A program made the translations under genes and the position numbers. Below are positions 1-9,827 of a stretch of 64,000 nucleotides of DNA, one piece after another. The notes under the pieces were generated by a model. The model did not search any database, was not told where the DNA came from, and saw only the letters and a list, made by a program, of their open reading frames with translations. How positions within the stretch are numbered: the first letter of the stretch is position 1; each line of letters starts with the position of its first letter. The DNA comes from Parvicella tangerina (GTDB lineage Bacteria; Bacteroidota; Bacteroidia; Flavobacteriales_D; Parvicellaceae): the NCBI RefSeq assembly GCF_907165195.1, contig NZ_OU015584.1:682001-746000 (forward strand), read 5' to 3'.

Positions 1-171
1 TCAGAAGATGTAACTGCCTTCTCTAGAAACTTATTGCAGCTCGTTGAAAATAAAAGCATGAGAGATGCATTTGCAAGTGGTGGAAGTCATGTGTTGTCAA
101 ACTTCCATTATAAACGACTTTGTGCAGATTTTGAAAAGATTTATTTAAATGATTACAAGGATACTTTGTGA
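1..171 (+). CDS. C-terminal end of a glycosyltransferase (5' end outside window)
   Basis: An open frame enters from the left edge and ends at TGA 169-171, leaving 56 residues. The visible part is an amphipathic helical stretch (LLQLVENKSMRDAFASGG, then a helix and a short Tyr/Asp-rich tail). This resembles the last helices of GT4-type glycosyltransferases, where a residue-count loop, a small-residue GG turn and a final helix pack back on the nucleotide-binding domain. The position directly upstream of a polysaccharide export gene supports that reading. No catalytic residue is in view, so the family call is an inference. Confidence 0.45.
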   Translation, partial: SEDVTAFSRNLLQLVENKSMRDAFASGGSHVLSNFHYKRLCADFEKIYLNDYKDTL

Positions 172-203
172 TACAAAGTTCTTTTTATTTTAAAATTATT
201 ATT

Positions 204-211
204 TACATTTG
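204..211 (+). promoter_or_regulatory. -7 promoter element TACATTTG upstream of the export lipoprotein gene
   Basis: TACATTTG matches the Bacteroidota -7 consensus TAnnTTTG and ends 17 bases before the ATG at 229. It lies in the 57-base gap after the glycosyltransferase stop, so the export/kinase genes probably have their own start of transcription. I do not see a clear upstream element. Confidence 0.5.
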
Positions 212-228
212 TCTCAAATTAATATTCT

Positions 229-1011
229 ATGTTTAAATATTCGATTGTAATATCATTAGCCATAGTTGCACTAATATCCAGTTGCACGGTGAATTCCCAT
301 GTCATGCTAAAGACGCCAAAGGATTTCGTTTTCGATTCCATTCCGTCTGTACAAAGTGATCAATACGTTATCACTCCAGGAGACTTGTTACAATTCAGGT
401 TATATTCAAATGGAGGATTTTCTGTGATTGATATTACCTCAGGTACTAGTGGGAGTAATGGAGGAAACATAGCGATGGCCCGAGGTTTAAGTGTTTCTTA
501 TTTAGTTCAGAATGATGGAAATGTCAAAATTCCAATTTTAGGTGAGACACCAATAACGGGTAAGACTATTTTGGAGGCTCAATCTTATTTGGAAGAACTT
601 TATAGTGAATTTTATGTGGAACCGTTTCTGCAGCTAAATGTTGTTAATAAACGGGTGATTGTCTTTCCGGGAGGAGGAAGTAATGCTCAGGTCGTAACTT
701 TACAAAATAACACATCTACTCTTCTAGAAGTACTAGCTCAAGTTGGAGGTATATCTCAAAACAGCAAGGCAAGTACGATTAAGGTTATGAGGCTGATCGA
801 AGGAAAGGAGAAAAGAGAAGTTTACAAAATTGACCTTAGTAAAATTTCGGGATTGCCAGATGGTGATATGGTCATTTTAGCTGATGATATCATCTACGTT
901 GAGCCGAATGCTAATATAGCGAGGGAGGTTTTACAGGATATCAGCCCGATCATTTCATTGGTATCATCAACGATTGTGTTCTATTTCTCACTAAGAAATT
1001 TAGCCAACTAA
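229..1011 (+). CDS. Polysaccharide export outer-membrane lipoprotein (Wza/GfcE-like)
   Basis: The 260-residue protein starts with a lipoprotein signal whose lipobox is LISSC (Cys19), so it should be lipidated. The poly-export domain follows (VITPGDLLQFRLYS, about residues 46-130), with the typical phrase on a non-zero signal for export (VQNDGNVKIPILGE). An SLBB-like segment is at about 150-210 (NNTSTLLEVLAQVGGI). The C-terminus has one hydrophobic helix (about 238-255), as in Wza proteins that cross the outer membrane. The stop is 9 bases from the next gene, a Wzc-like kinase, and the two would form the export channel and its inner-membrane partner. Length is normal for Bacteroidota homologues. 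Confidence 0.9.
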   Translation: MFKYSIVISLAIVALISSCTVNSHVMLKTPKDFVFDSIPSVQSDQYVITPGDLLQFRLYSNGGFSVIDITSGTSGSNGGNIAMARGLSVSYLVQNDGNVKIPILGETPITGKTILEAQSYLEELYSEFYVEPFLQLNVVNKRVIVFPGGGSNAQVVTLQNNTSTLLEVLAQVGGISQNSKASTIKVMRLIEGKEKREVYKIDLSKISGLPDGDMVILADDIIYVEPNANIAREVLQDISPIISLVSSTIVFYFSLRNLAN

Positions 1012-1020
1012 GGTTACTCT

Positions 1021-3492
1021 ATGATAAGAGAGGATATTGATAGTGGAAACTCAAACTTTGAAAGTTACAGGCAGAGAATTACTAATTTTAGTAACGACTT
1101 TGAGTTTGGAGTATTTATTTTTCTGTTAAGAAAGTCATTGTGGTTTCTAGTAGTTGCAACTCTATTGGGAGCCGTTTGTGCTTTTCTGTACCTGAGGTAT
1201 ACGCCTAATGTGTATCAAAGTAAATCCGTAATTCAGATTAATATCACGAACCAAGCTGCTGACATTCTTAATGTTGGATACGGTTTTGAGGGAGTGGATG
1301 AGTTAAAAACCCAAGTAGAGTTAATTCGTTCACCAATGTTGGTTGAGCGAACAATTGAATCTATGGATCTTGATGTTGGTTATTATACAAAAGGACAAGT
1401 TCTTGAGGATAACAAATATGGTTCAAACTCTTTTTTAGTATATGACCTTAGTATAGATGATTCAACTCAGGTTGGTAAAAAGTTTTACCTTAATCAAGGT
1501 GATAAAGGTAAGTTTAGTATCGAGTCATTTGACTCTGGAAAGAAGTCTGAAGAGTTTATACAGAATGAGTTGATTGAATTAAATGGAGTAAGTTTTCGAA
1601 TCAAAATAATTTCACCCAAGCAATTAAGTCAAGAACTTCAAACTGATAGAGTCTATTTTCGATTTCAGTCTCCAAGGATTTTGCTTTCAGAGATATCTCC
1701 TAATCTAGATGTAAACGTGCTCAATCCTGGCGCAAAAACGATAGAGGTTTCTCTAAAACATACGAATCCAAAATTCGCTGCTGATTTTGTTAATGAACTG
1801 GTTAAAACCTACGATGAGCATATTTTGAATAAGAAAGGAGTTTCTTCGGATAATATCCTCTCCTTTATCCAGTCTCAGAAGGACTCGGTTGAAGTTCGCT
1901 TAAAAGAAAATGAGAAATTAATTCAAGCGTTTCAAAAGGCTAACGATTTTAAGGGGTCCGCAGGACTGACAACATCTTATTTGAATCAGTTAGAGACCAT
2001 GAAAAAAGATGTAATCAATGAGAAGGTGGAAAGAAGTATCCTTGAGGAGTTAAGGAAGCAAATAAATGAGTTTGACGAAACAACTCAAGTAGATGACATT
2101 ATACCTCTTTTTATAGGACAGAGTTTTGAGTCTACTTTGCAACAACTGATTGTTAAACTACAAAAATTAGTTGATGAGAAGGAAACATTGCTAGCATCCG
2201 CAACTACGGAGAATTATAAGGTGCTGCAGATTGACAATCAAATCAAGTCTCAAATCAATATAGTTTTAAAGGCAATAGATGTTATAGATGCTCAGAGCCT
2301 TGCTAAAATTCACTCCATGGAGACAAGTATTCAACTTTTGGAAGCGGAACTTTATTCTTTGCCAGAGAAGGAGCTGGAATTAACCAGACTGAATAGGGTG
2401 ATGGGGATTAACAATAAGTACTTCACAATGCTGCTGCAGAAAGAAACAGAATATAAACTTTCGCAGCAGGGTATTACAACATACAATGAAGTATTGTCTG
2501 AGGCAACCGTATCTGATTCTCCAGTAGCCCCGAGAAGGATCATGGTTTATGTAATTGCGGCAATTATTGTGTTAGTTGTTTTTATTATCTATGTTCTGGC
2601 TACCTATATTATGCACGACAGAATAACAACTTTGAATGAAATTACAAAGCTGTCTAATGCATCAATAGGAATTCTGGGGATTGTTCCAAAGTATAGTAGT
2701 AAAATCCCCGTCTCTCAGTTGATTATTGATAAAAGTCCGAAGTCTCTGATTGCTGAATCATTCAGGACTATTCGAACTAACTTGCAATTTTTATCCACAA
2801 GTGATGGCCCCAAAACTTTGGCTGTTACGAGTACTATTTCTGGTGAGGGAAAGACTTTTGTCGCATTAAATTTAGCGGGTATTATCGCATACTCTGGTAA
2901 GAAAGTAGTGGTACTTGATCTTGATATGAGAAAGCCAAAGATTCATCTAGGTTTTGGCGGGGAGAACCTTAATGGAATGTCTACTATTCTTATCGGTAAA
3001 GACAAGGTCATGGATTGCATCAATCAAAGTTCGTTAGAAAACCTAGATTTTATTACAGCCGGACCAATTCCTCCGAACCCTGCTGAGCTCATAATAAATG
3101 GTAGACTCAACGATGTCCTGAATGAACTAAAGCAACACTATGATATGATCATTATAGATAATCCGCCTGTTGGTCTCGTTACAGATGGAATTCCGATTAT
3201 TAAGAGTGTTGATTACCCACTGTACATATTTAGGTCTGAGTATTCAAGGAAGAATTTCGTTCAAAATGTGGATAGACTGATCAATGAGAATGGTATTAAG
3301 CGATTGTCAGCGATTCTAAATAGTGTAAATGCGAACAGGAAAGGGTATGGAGGGTACTATGGTTACGGCTATGGTTACGGTTATGGCTATGGTTATGGCT
3401 ATGGAGGCGGTACTTATGGAGGATATTACACCGAAGAAGAAAAAGAGAGTCGCTGGTCACGAATTCTTAAATTTTTGAGATTGAAGTCATAA
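1021..3492 (+). CDS. Wzc-like polysaccharide co-polymerase with BY-kinase domain
   Basis: The 823-residue inner-membrane protein controls chain length and export of a surface polysaccharide. A Wzz-type N-terminus has a membrane helix at about 38-58. A long periplasmic coiled-coil region runs to about 500, and a second membrane helix lies at about 507-530. The cytoplasmic BY-kinase domain carries the Walker A motif ISGEGKT (Lys611), an A' motif VVVLDLDMRKPK and a Walker B motif MIIIDNPPVG. The tail has 13 tyrosines in a Gly-Tyr repeat; in this family tail tyrosines are autophosphorylated in trans and their state sets oligomerisation. No low-molecular-weight tyrosine phosphatase (Wzb) is in view. 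It lies 9 bases after the export lipoprotein gene and 12 bases or so before the rfbC -7 box. Confidence 0.93.
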   Translation: MIREDIDSGNSNFESYRQRITNFSNDFEFGVFIFLLRKSLWFLVVATLLGAVCAFLYLRYTPNVYQSKSVIQINITNQAADILNVGYGFEGVDELKTQVELIRSPMLVERTIESMDLDVGYYTKGQVLEDNKYGSNSFLVYDLSIDDSTQVGKKFYLNQGDKGKFSIESFDSGKKSEEFIQNELIELNGVSFRIKIISPKQLSQELQTDRVYFRFQSPRILLSEISPNLDVNVLNPGAKTIEVSLKHTNPKFAADFVNELVKTYDEHILNKKGVSSDNILSFIQSQKDSVEVRLKENEKLIQAFQKANDFKGSAGLTTSYLNQLETMKKDVINEKVERSILEELRKQINEFDETTQVDDIIPLFIGQSFESTLQQLIVKLQKLVDEKETLLASATTENYKVLQIDNQIKSQINIVLKAIDVIDAQSLAKIHSMETSIQLLEAELYSLPEKELELTRLNRVMGINNKYFTMLLQKETEYKLSQQGITTYNEVLSEATVSDSPVAPRRIMVYVIAAIIVLVVFIIYVLATYIMHDRITTLNEITKLSNASIGILGIVPKYSSKIPVSQLIIDKSPKSLIAESFRTIRTNLQFLSTSDGPKTLAVTSTISGEGKTFVALNLAGIIAYSGKKVVVLDLDMRKPKIHLGFGGENLNGMSTILIGKDKVMDCINQSSLENLDFITAGPIPPNPAELIINGRLNDVLNELKQHYDMIIIDNPPVGLVTDGIPIIKSVDYPLYIFRSEYSRKNFVQNVDRLINENGIKRLSAILNSVNANRKGYGGYYGYGYGYGYGYGYGYGGGTYGGYYTEEEKESRWSRILKFLRLKS
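3343..3429 (+). repeat. GGN-TAY codon repeat encoding the Tyr-rich kinase tail
   Basis: The last part of the kinase gene contains a run of alternating Gly and Tyr codons, with seven consecutive Gly-Tyr units in the middle and 13 tyrosines in all. The third codon positions vary between T and C, so the DNA is an imperfect hexanucleotide repeat. This argues for selection on the peptide rather than recent slippage. Confidence 0.85.
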
Positions 3493-3499
3493 GTTTTCG

Positions 3500-3507
3500 T
3501 AATTTTG
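3500..3507 (+). promoter_or_regulatory. -7 promoter element TAATTTTG upstream of rfbC
   Basis: TAATTTTG fits TAnnTTTG and ends 9 bases before the ATG at 3517. It lies just after the kinase stop codon, so rfbC may be transcribed from its own promoter with almost no leader, as well as by read-through. The TTG inside this box is in frame with rfbC and is a tempting but probably false start. Confidence 0.5.
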
Positions 3508-3516
3508 TCTGCCCTG

Positions 3517-4068
3517 ATGCAGGTTTTAGAGACAAATATTGACGGAGTTCTTGTATTGGAACCAAAAGTTTTTGGGGATAGCAGAGGGTATTTTCTAGAG
3601 TCTTTTAATCAATTGGTTTTTAAGAAGGAAACGGGTCTGGAAGTAAATTTCGTTCAGGATAACGAATCAATGTCTGCTAAGAATGTTTTAAGGGGACTGC
3701 ATTTTCAATCCCCTCCGCATGATCAGGGTAAACTGATCAGGGTAGTGCAAGGTAGCGTAAGAGATATTGTTGTTGATATTCGCAAAGATTCTGCTACTTA
3801 TGGAAAGCACTTTAGCATAGAGTTGGATGGCACTGCAAAAAAAATGCTTTGGGTTCCTCCCGGAATGGCGCATGGGTTTGCAAGTTTGGAGGATAATACG
3901 ATTTTTGCCTATAAATGTACAAACTATTATGAGCCTAGTGCTGAAGGTTGCATTATGTGGAATGATGCTGACCTGAATATTGATTGGGGCATTGAAGATC
4001 CCATCATTTCTGAAAAAGATCAGAATGGAGAACTTTTCAAAGATTTTAAATCACCCTTTGAATTCTAA
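3517..4068 (+). CDS. rfbC: dTDP-4-dehydrorhamnose 3,5-epimerase
   Basis: RfbC converts dTDP-4-dehydro-6-deoxyglucose to the L-lyxo form in dTDP-rhamnose synthesis. The 183-residue protein has the family's cupin pattern: a conserved start with GVLVLEPKVFGDSRGYFLES, the substrate segment NVLRGLHFQ with the catalytic His, and KLIRVVQGSVRDIVVDIR. It also has WVPPGMAHGF and the final NDADLNIDW. I place the start at ATG 3517 because the in-frame TTG at 3505 lies inside the -7 box and would add four residues the family lacks. The other rhamnose genes (rfbA, B, D) are not in this window. It is 7 bases upstream of the WecA-like gene and belongs to the polysaccharide locus. Confidence 0.95.
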   Translation: MQVLETNIDGVLVLEPKVFGDSRGYFLESFNQLVFKKETGLEVNFVQDNESMSAKNVLRGLHFQSPPHDQGKLIRVVQGSVRDIVVDIRKDSATYGKHFSIELDGTAKKMLWVPPGMAHGFASLEDNTIFAYKCTNYYEPSAEGCIMWNDADLNIDWGIEDPIISEKDQNGELFKDFKSPFEF

Positions 4069-4075
4069 TTGGTAA

Positions 4076-5155
4076 ATGGAAAGTACTCAATATATATTTG
4101 TGGTTTTCGCCACCTTTTTTGTGTCGATTGTGTTTTTTTCTCTATTTATCAATGCAATCCTCATCAAGTTTGCAACCACATTAGGTATTAGAGAAAGAGA
4201 AGCGCCAATTATTCGTTGGAGCAGCGTTTCAAAACCTGCATTGGGAGGTCTTTCTTTCTACATTGCTTTTTTACTTTCAATGGCCTCCTTTTCGGTGTTT
4301 TTTGAGCCTGATCTGATATTCAAGCACTCGGAAACCCTTGGTCTTCTGGGTTCTACGGCAATCGCCTTCCTAATGGGGCTAGCTGACGATGCCTACGATA
4401 CAAAGCCGCTGTTGAAATTTGGTGTTCAGATTCTTTGTGGAGTCATTCTAATTCTCTCAGGGACTGTTATTGATTTAGTTAGTCTTGAATGGGTTAACTA
4501 CTTGATTACAATACTCTGGGTGATCGGAATCATGAACTCCATTAATATGCTTGATAACATGGATGGTATAACAACATCTGTTTCCCTCGCAATTATTATT
4601 ATCTGCCTGATTTCCTTGTCTTTTCAAAACGGATTCGCAAGTTTTGATTATATGGTAATGCTTGGAATTTGTGCTTCCCTAATCGGATTTTTATTCTTCA
4701 ATTGGCATCCCTCAAAAATGTTTATGGGAGACACTGGAAGTCAGTTCTTAGGAATGTTTTTGGCATATATCGGAATTAAGTACTTGTGGAATGGAACACT
4801 TTACTCTGGAGAGAATCAGGCTATGCAACAGATCGTTCAAGTGCTAATAGCTTTCATTATTCCTATTGTAGATACCACAAGTGTGGTTATTAACAGATTA
4901 TCTAGAGGGCAATCGCCTTTTGTTGGGGGAAAAGATCATACAACACATCATTTATCTTATTTGGGATTCTCCGATAGTCAGGTTGGATTTACTTTTTTAG
5001 GCTTGAGTGTACTGTCTATGCTGATATCTGTTGGGATTTATAGATTTATAGATGTTTGGCTTTGGTATCATACCTTGATTTTTGTTACCTACTTTTTGAT
5101 TGTTTTTGTTACTTTGTTTTCAGTTACTCAAAAGAATAAAGACAAAAGAAAGTAA
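4076..5155 (+). CDS. WecA/MraY-family undecaprenyl-phosphate sugar-phosphate transferase
   Basis: This 359-residue integral membrane enzyme (about 10-11 helices) would attach the first sugar phosphate to undecaprenyl phosphate, starting lipid-linked glycan assembly. Family motifs are visible in order: the Asp pair in GLADDAYDTKP (about 97-107), the Mg/catalytic motif MNSINMLDNMDGI (about 147-159), FMGDTGSQFLG, and the cytoplasmic His motif GGKDHTTHHLSYLG. The substrate cannot be read from sequence; GlcNAc-1-phosphate is most usual for the WecA branch, and MraY is less likely because no murein genes adjoin it. It starts 7 bases after rfbC and its stop is 10 bases from the next start. Confidence 0.9.
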   Translation: MESTQYIFVVFATFFVSIVFFSLFINAILIKFATTLGIREREAPIIRWSSVSKPALGGLSFYIAFLLSMASFSVFFEPDLIFKHSETLGLLGSTAIAFLMGLADDAYDTKPLLKFGVQILCGVILILSGTVIDLVSLEWVNYLITILWVIGIMNSINMLDNMDGITTSVSLAIIIICLISLSFQNGFASFDYMVMLGICASLIGFLFFNWHPSKMFMGDTGSQFLGMFLAYIGIKYLWNGTLYSGENQAMQQIVQVLIAFIIPIVDTTSVVINRLSRGQSPFVGGKDHTTHHLSYLGFSDSQVGFTFLGLSVLSMLISVGIYRFIDVWLWYHTLIFVTYFLIVFVTLFSVTQKNKDKRK

Positions 5156-5165
5156 CATCTATCCA

Positions 5166-6185
5166 ATGAGCAGATACTATTCGATGATCATAATTGCTAT
5201 TAGCAGTGCCTTGTTGTTTTATTCCTGTGGTAAAAGTCATTCAGAAGAAGTTGTTCAGAATGATAATTCCGATAAGGAAATAGAAGAACTGCCCATAAAA
5301 AAAGACAAGCAACTGTCATATTCGCAACAAGTAATTGCTAACTATCAAGTATACGCAATGCCAACTCCCGCGAGTTTGACCTTTGCTGGGGAAAAAGTGC
5401 CATTGCAAAATATTATCGTGAAAGAAGCCTTAGATAGGGAACTGCATTCAAATACTTACTGGCACTCCAATACCTTTTATTACTTGAAAAGAGCCAATAG
5501 ATGGTTTCCTGTGATAGAGAAAATTCTCGAAGAGCAAGGTATCCCTGATGATTTTAAATACCTGGCTGTGATAGAATCAGGCTTATTGAATGTAACGTCA
5601 CCAAGTGGAGCGAAAGGGTTTTGGCAGTTTATGAAAAAGACAGCTCTCGGACATTCATTGGAGGTTTCTGAAGATGTTGATGAAAGACTTCATCTTGAAA
5701 AGGCTACGATGGCAGCTTGTGAGTACCTGAAGACTTCATACAATAAGTTTGGTAATTGGACGCTCGCAGCGGCATCTTATAATATGGGAAAGGCTGGATT
5801 GAATGGCCAACTTGCTAAACAGAAGGCAGACAATTATTATGACCTTCTGTTAAATATTGAAACGGGTCGATATGTGTATCGGATACTCGCAGTTAAATGC
5901 ATCTTTGAAAACCCTCAACAGTACGGGTTTAACTTTAGGCAAGAAGATCTTTATCCACCTTATCAGACGAAAACCATTGAAGTAGATTCGAGTATTACCA
6001 ACATCGTGAACTTTGCCCATGAGGCTGGAACTAACTATAAGACGTTAAAAATGTTAAATCCCTGGTTACGAACAAATAAGCTGGATAACTCATCGGGTAA
6101 AGTCTATGAATTACTTATTCCCGTGAGTGGAGAGGGGCTTGATCAGGTCGGGGAATTTTCAATGAAATTTGTGCAGAATGATTGA
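5166..6185 (+). CDS. Lipoprotein lytic transglycosylase (SLT domain, MltD-like)
   Basis: It would cleave the MurNAc-GlcNAc bond in peptidoglycan, forming the 1,6-anhydro product, from a membrane-anchored position. The start is ATG 5166, giving 339 residues; it yields a clean lipoprotein signal with lipobox LFYSC, whereas the upstream in-frame codons overlap the previous gene. The SLT fold includes the catalytic Glu in [10 protein letters not shown], the [10 protein letters not shown] motif and [13 protein letters not shown]. The last 50 residues ([22 protein letters not shown]) look like a degenerate LysM or peptidoglycan-binding segment. It overlaps the uvrA start by 8 bases, so the two are probably co-transcribed although functionally unrelated. 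Confidence 0.9.
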   Translation: MSRYYSMIIIAISSALLFYSCGKSHSEEVVQNDNSDKEIEELPIKKDKQLSYSQQVIANYQVYAMPTPASLTFAGEKVPLQNIIVKEALDRELHSNTYWHSNTFYYLKRANRWFPVIEKILEEQGIPDDFKYLAVIESGLLNVTSPSGAKGFWQFMKKTALGHSLEVSEDVDERLHLEKATMAACEYLKTSYNKFGNWTLAAASYNMGKAGLNGQLAKQKADNYYDLLLNIETGRYVYRILAVKCIFENPQQYGFNFRQEDLYPPYQTKTIEVDSSITNIVNFAHEAGTNYKTLKMLNPWLRTNKLDNSSGKVYELLIPVSGEGLDQVGEFSMKFVQND

Positions 6186-9003
6186 GGTAGAAGAAGGAAA
6201 TATTGAAATATACGGTGCTCGAGAGCATAACCTGAAGGACATTGATGTCTCAATTCCCAGAAATAAACTGGTGGTGATTACAGGTCTAAGTGGTAGTGGT
6301 AAGTCATCACTAGCGTTTGATACCATCTTTGCTGAAGGTCAACGTAGGTACATAGAAACTTTTTCAGCCTATGCTCGTCAGTTTTTAGGCGGGTTGTCCA
6401 GACCAGATGTAGACAAGATTACTGGACTTTCTCCTGTGATTTCTATTGAGCAAAAAACAGTTAGCAAAAATCCAAGAAGTACGGTTGGAACAATCACAGA
6501 GATATATGACTTTTTGAGGTTGTTATTTGCTAGGGCGAGTACAGCGTATAGCCCCGCGACAGGAGAACCGATGATCAAATACTCTGAGAAGGAAATTTTA
6601 GAGTTGATCAAAGCTACCTATGATGGCAAAAGGATCATCATCCTTTCTCCTCTGGTAAAAGCAAGAAAAGGTCATTACAAAGATCTCTTCGAAAAATCAC
6701 GAAAGCAAGGCTTTCTTAAAGTTAGAGTTGATGGGGAACTAAGGGATATTGTTCCACTAATGAAAGTGGATCGATACAAAACACATGACATCGAATTAGT
6801 TATCGATAAACTGCAGGTGGATGACGCTTCTCAGAGTCGATTGTCTAAAGCGATAACCTTAGCACTCAAGAGAGGAAAAGGGGAATTGCTGATTCTCGAT
6901 TATGACGAGGATAAAGTAAAGCATTACTCAAGGTCATTGATGTGTCCGTCTTCAGGGTTTTCTTTGCCAGAACCAGAGCCCAATATTTTTTCGTTTAACT
7001 CTCCTCACGGTGCTTGTAGAAACTGCAATGGACTAGGTGTAGTAAGCGAAGTAGATATGGATAAAATTATTCCTGATGCTAATCTCTCTGTCAAAAAAGG
7101 TGGAATAGCCCCTTTAGGAAAGTTCAGTAATTCGTGGATATTTAGACAGGTTGAAGTGCTGTTGAAGAGCGAAGATTGCTCACTTTCTACAAAAGTGAAA
7201 GATATACCGGAAGATCTGCTCAAGAAGATCCTTTACGGTACGGATGAAATAATCAAAGTCCTGGGAAATTCAGGTATTCATGAAGTGGTTTCAACTTTTG
7301 AAGGTGTGATCAACTTTGTGATGAGGCAAAAAGACGATGATTCTTCAAGGAGTATCCAGCGATGGGCTGAAGGCTTTACGAATGTAGTGACTTGTGACAA
7401 GTGCCAAGGTACTCGGTTGAAGAGTGATTCGCTGATGTTTAAGATCGGTGAGTTGAGTATTGGTGAAGTGGCAGCTATGGACTTGCTTGATCTCAATAAT
7501 TGGATCGATGATGCTGACAAAAGTTTTACTAAATCACAGAAACAGATAGCGAAAGACGTTGTTAAAGAGATCAAAGACAGAATCGACTTCTTGCTTAAAG
7601 TCGGTTTAGGTTACTTAAACTTGAATCTTGGCGCCAAAACTTTATCCGGTGGGGAAGCGCAGCGAATCAGATTAGCGACTCAAATTGGGTCAGAGTTAAC
7701 AGGTGTGCTATATATACTCGATGAGCCATCAATTGGCCTTCACCAGAGAGATAATGATAGGTTGATTAAGTCACTCAAGAATTTGAGGGATATTGGTAAT
7801 TCTGTAATTGTTGTCGAGCATGATAGGGATATTATGCTGAATGCGGATTATATTCTTGATATCGGTCCTGGAGCAGGTATTCACGGGGGAGAAGTGGTCT
7901 CAGAAGGACCTCCTCAAAAACTCATAAACGAACATAGTTCCACGGCTAAGTATATTACTGGGGAAGAAAAGATTGAGGTTGGAGAAGAACGAAGGAAAGG
8001 GAATGGTAAAGTCCTTACCATAAAAGGAGCTACAGGGCACAACCTAAAAGCTGTTGATGTTGATTTTCCTTTGGGTAAATTTATTTGTGTAACTGGAGTC
8101 TCGGGAAGTGGAAAATCTTCCTTGGTCAATGAAACGCTTTACCCGATCTTAAGTCAACACTTTTACCGCAGTATTAAGAAGCCGTTGCCTTATAAATCTG
8201 TGAAAGGACTTGAACATTTAGATAAGGTCATAGAAATTGATCAATCTCCTATTGGAAGAACTCCACGTTCTAACCCAGCTACTTATACAGGAGTTTTTAC
8301 CGATATTCGAGATCTTTTTACACAATTGCCTGAATCCAAGATCAGAGGCTACAAAAAAGGAAGGTTCTCTTTTAATGTAAAAGGAGGGCGTTGTGAAGAC
8401 TGTAAAGGAGGAGGTCTAAAACTTATTGAGATGAACTTCCTGCCGGATGTATATGTGCCCTGTGATACTTGTCATGGTCAACGATACAATAGAGAGACAC
8501 TTGAGGTTAGGTATAAAGGAAAGTCAATTAACGATGTCCTGGAGATGTCCATCTCTGAAGCCTGTGAGTTTTTCAAACATATCCCTAAGATCTACCAGCG
8601 ACTGATTACGTTAGAACAGGTTGGTCTAGGCTATGTGAAATTGGGACAACCGAGTACAACACTCTCTGGAGGTGAAGCTCAGCGAACGAAACTGGCTACC
8701 GAGCTTTCGAAATCGGAAACGGGAAATACATTCTATATTTTAGACGAGCCTACAACGGGACTTCACTTTGATGATATAAAAATGTTGTTAGAAGTACTCA
8801 ATAGGTTAGTTGATAACGGAAATACAGTGCTTGTCATCGAACACAACCTAGATATTATTAAAGTCGCTGATCACATTATCGATGTTGGTCCAGAAGGCGG
8901 TAAAGGAGGTGGAGAAATACTTTTCACTGGGCTCCCCGAAGAACTGGTAAAAGTAAATGCAAGTTATACAGCGAAATATTTGAAAGAAGAATTAAAGCGT
9001 TGA
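6178..9003 (+). CDS. uvrA: Excinuclease ABC subunit A
   Basis: UvrA is the damage-sensing ATPase of nucleotide excision repair and loads UvrB. The protein is 941 residues, the usual length for UvrA. It contains two ABC modules: Walker [10 protein letters not shown] (Lys42) and a second GVSGSGKSS, the signature LSGGEAQR twice, and Walker B segments [11 protein letters not shown] and [11 protein letters not shown]. Zinc-binding pairs are CRNCNGLG with CDKCQGTR, and CEDCKGGG with CDTCHGQR. The UvrB-binding region (about 130-245) is present, which distinguishes it from drug-resistance ABC-F relatives. The true start is ATG 6178; a TTG at 6169 would only add three residues. It overlaps the transglycosylase gene. 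Confidence 0.97.
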   Translation: MIEVEEGNIEIYGAREHNLKDIDVSIPRNKLVVITGLSGSGKSSLAFDTIFAEGQRRYIETFSAYARQFLGGLSRPDVDKITGLSPVISIEQKTVSKNPRSTVGTITEIYDFLRLLFARASTAYSPATGEPMIKYSEKEILELIKATYDGKRIIILSPLVKARKGHYKDLFEKSRKQGFLKVRVDGELRDIVPLMKVDRYKTHDIELVIDKLQVDDASQSRLSKAITLALKRGKGELLILDYDEDKVKHYSRSLMCPSSGFSLPEPEPNIFSFNSPHGACRNCNGLGVVSEVDMDKIIPDANLSVKKGGIAPLGKFSNSWIFRQVEVLLKSEDCSLSTKVKDIPEDLLKKILYGTDEIIKVLGNSGIHEVVSTFEGVINFVMRQKDDDSSRSIQRWAEGFTNVVTCDKCQGTRLKSDSLMFKIGELSIGEVAAMDLLDLNNWIDDADKSFTKSQKQIAKDVVKEIKDRIDFLLKVGLGYLNLNLGAKTLSGGEAQRIRLATQIGSELTGVLYILDEPSIGLHQRDNDRLIKSLKNLRDIGNSVIVVEHDRDIMLNADYILDIGPGAGIHGGEVVSEGPPQKLINEHSSTAKYITGEEKIEVGEERRKGNGKVLTIKGATGHNLKAVDVDFPLGKFICVTGVSGSGKSSLVNETLYPILSQHFYRSIKKPLPYKSVKGLEHLDKVIEIDQSPIGRTPRSNPATYTGVFTDIRDLFTQLPESKIRGYKKGRFSFNVKGGRCEDCKGGGLKLIEMNFLPDVYVPCDTCHGQRYNRETLEVRYKGKSINDVLEMSISEACEFFKHIPKIYQRLITLEQVGLGYVKLGQPSTTLSGGEAQRTKLATELSKSETGNTFYILDEPTTGLHFDDIKMLLEVLNRLVDNGNTVLVIEHNLDIIKVADHIIDVGPEGGKGGGEILFTGLPEELVKVNASYTAKYLKEELKR

Positions 9004-9027
9004 TCACATAATTAAAGGTAAAATATG

Positions 9028-9046
9028 ATGCTTTGTTCGAAAGCAT
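9028..9046 (+). other. Perfect 7-bp hairpin between uvrA and the LOG-family gene
   Basis: ATGCTTT and AAAGCAT pair perfectly around the loop GTTCG. The following bases are only moderately T-rich, so it may be a weak terminator for uvrA or a processed leader hairpin. It lies 28 bases before the ATG of the next gene and has no evident TAnnTTTG box; TAAATTTA just after the stem has one mismatch to that consensus. Confidence 0.35.
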
Positions 9047-9074
9047 TAAATTTATCGTCATTTTTAGAAAAAAT

Positions 9075-9785
9075 ATGGAAGAAGAAAGAGATAGGATAAG
9101 AGAAGCATTCGAGCATAAGGATTGGAATGAGATCAAAACTAATGATAGTTGGGCCGTCTTTAAAATCATGTCTGAGTTTGTTGAAGGATATGAAAGATTA
9201 TCTAAGATTGGTCCGTGCGTTTCTATATTTGGATCTGCAAGAACTAAAGAGGATCATCCTTATTATAAATTAGCGGAAGAAATTGCTTTTAAACTGACAA
9301 AAAACGGCTATGGCGTGATTACTGGCGGAGGTCCGGGAATTATGGAAGCCGGTAATAAGGGAGCCGCAAAAGGAAAAGGAATTAGCGTTGGACTTAATAT
9401 CGATTTGCCTTTTGAGCAGCACTATAACCCTTACATTGACAATGATAAAATGTTGAATTTCGACTATTTCTTTGTTAGAAAAGTAATGTTCGTGAAATAT
9501 GCTCAAGGATTTATTGTGTTGCCAGGAGGATTTGGAACACTGGATGAACTCTTTGAAGCAATGACCCTGATCCAAACAAATAAAACAGGGAGATTTCCTA
9601 TAATATTGGTTGGTAGAGCTTTCTGGCAAGGCTTATTCGACTGGGTGCGAGAAGTAGTTTTAGAAAAGGAATCAAATATTAGCCCAGAGGATATGGATTT
9701 GGTGAAACTTGTTGATACCGCTGATGAAGCCGTTGAGGAGATCAATAGATTCTACAAAAAGTACATGCTAACGCCTAACTTCTAG
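9075..9785 (+). CDS. LOG-family protein (nucleoside 5'-monophosphate phosphoribohydrolase type)
   Basis: The 236-residue cytosolic protein has the LOG (LONELY GUY; TIGR00730) signature: the nucleotide-binding loop GGGPGIMEAGNKGA and the catalytic motif PGGFGTLDELFE. Proteins of this family release a free base from nucleoside 5'-monophosphates. Older annotation calls them lysine decarboxylases, which is not supported by motif or by experiment in the family. The start is ATG 9075. An upstream in-frame TTG at 9033 would add a hydrophobic, unconserved stretch that overlaps the hairpin at 9028-9046. The gene stands alone between uvrA and a calcium-binding surface protein, so the context does not point to a substrate. 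Confidence 0.88.
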   Translation: MEEERDRIREAFEHKDWNEIKTNDSWAVFKIMSEFVEGYERLSKIGPCVSIFGSARTKEDHPYYKLAEEIAFKLTKNGYGVITGGGPGIMEAGNKGAAKGKGISVGLNIDLPFEQHYNPYIDNDKMLNFDYFFVRKVMFVKYAQGFIVLPGGFGTLDELFEAMTLIQTNKTGRFPIILVGRAFWQGLFDWVREVVLEKESNISPEDMDLVKLVDTADEAVEEINRFYKKYMLTPNF

Positions 9786-9807
9786 TCCAAATTTGTAAGT
9801 ACATTTT

Positions 9808-9825
9808 CTTTTTCGAAAGAAAAAG
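9808..9825 (+). terminator. AT-rich hairpin after the LOG-family gene, possible weak terminator
   Basis: CTTTTTC and GAAAAAG pair over a GAAA tetraloop, 22 bases after the stop codon. Stem stability is low and only three T follow, so termination is uncertain. It sits directly before the next gene's -7 box. Confidence 0.3.
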
Positions 9826-9827
9826 TT

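Noticed and set aside
9270-9629. Minus-strand open frame of 119 codons inside the LOG-family gene
   Set aside because: It lies opposite the conserved PGGFGTLDE motif region and has no start context or recognisable domain.
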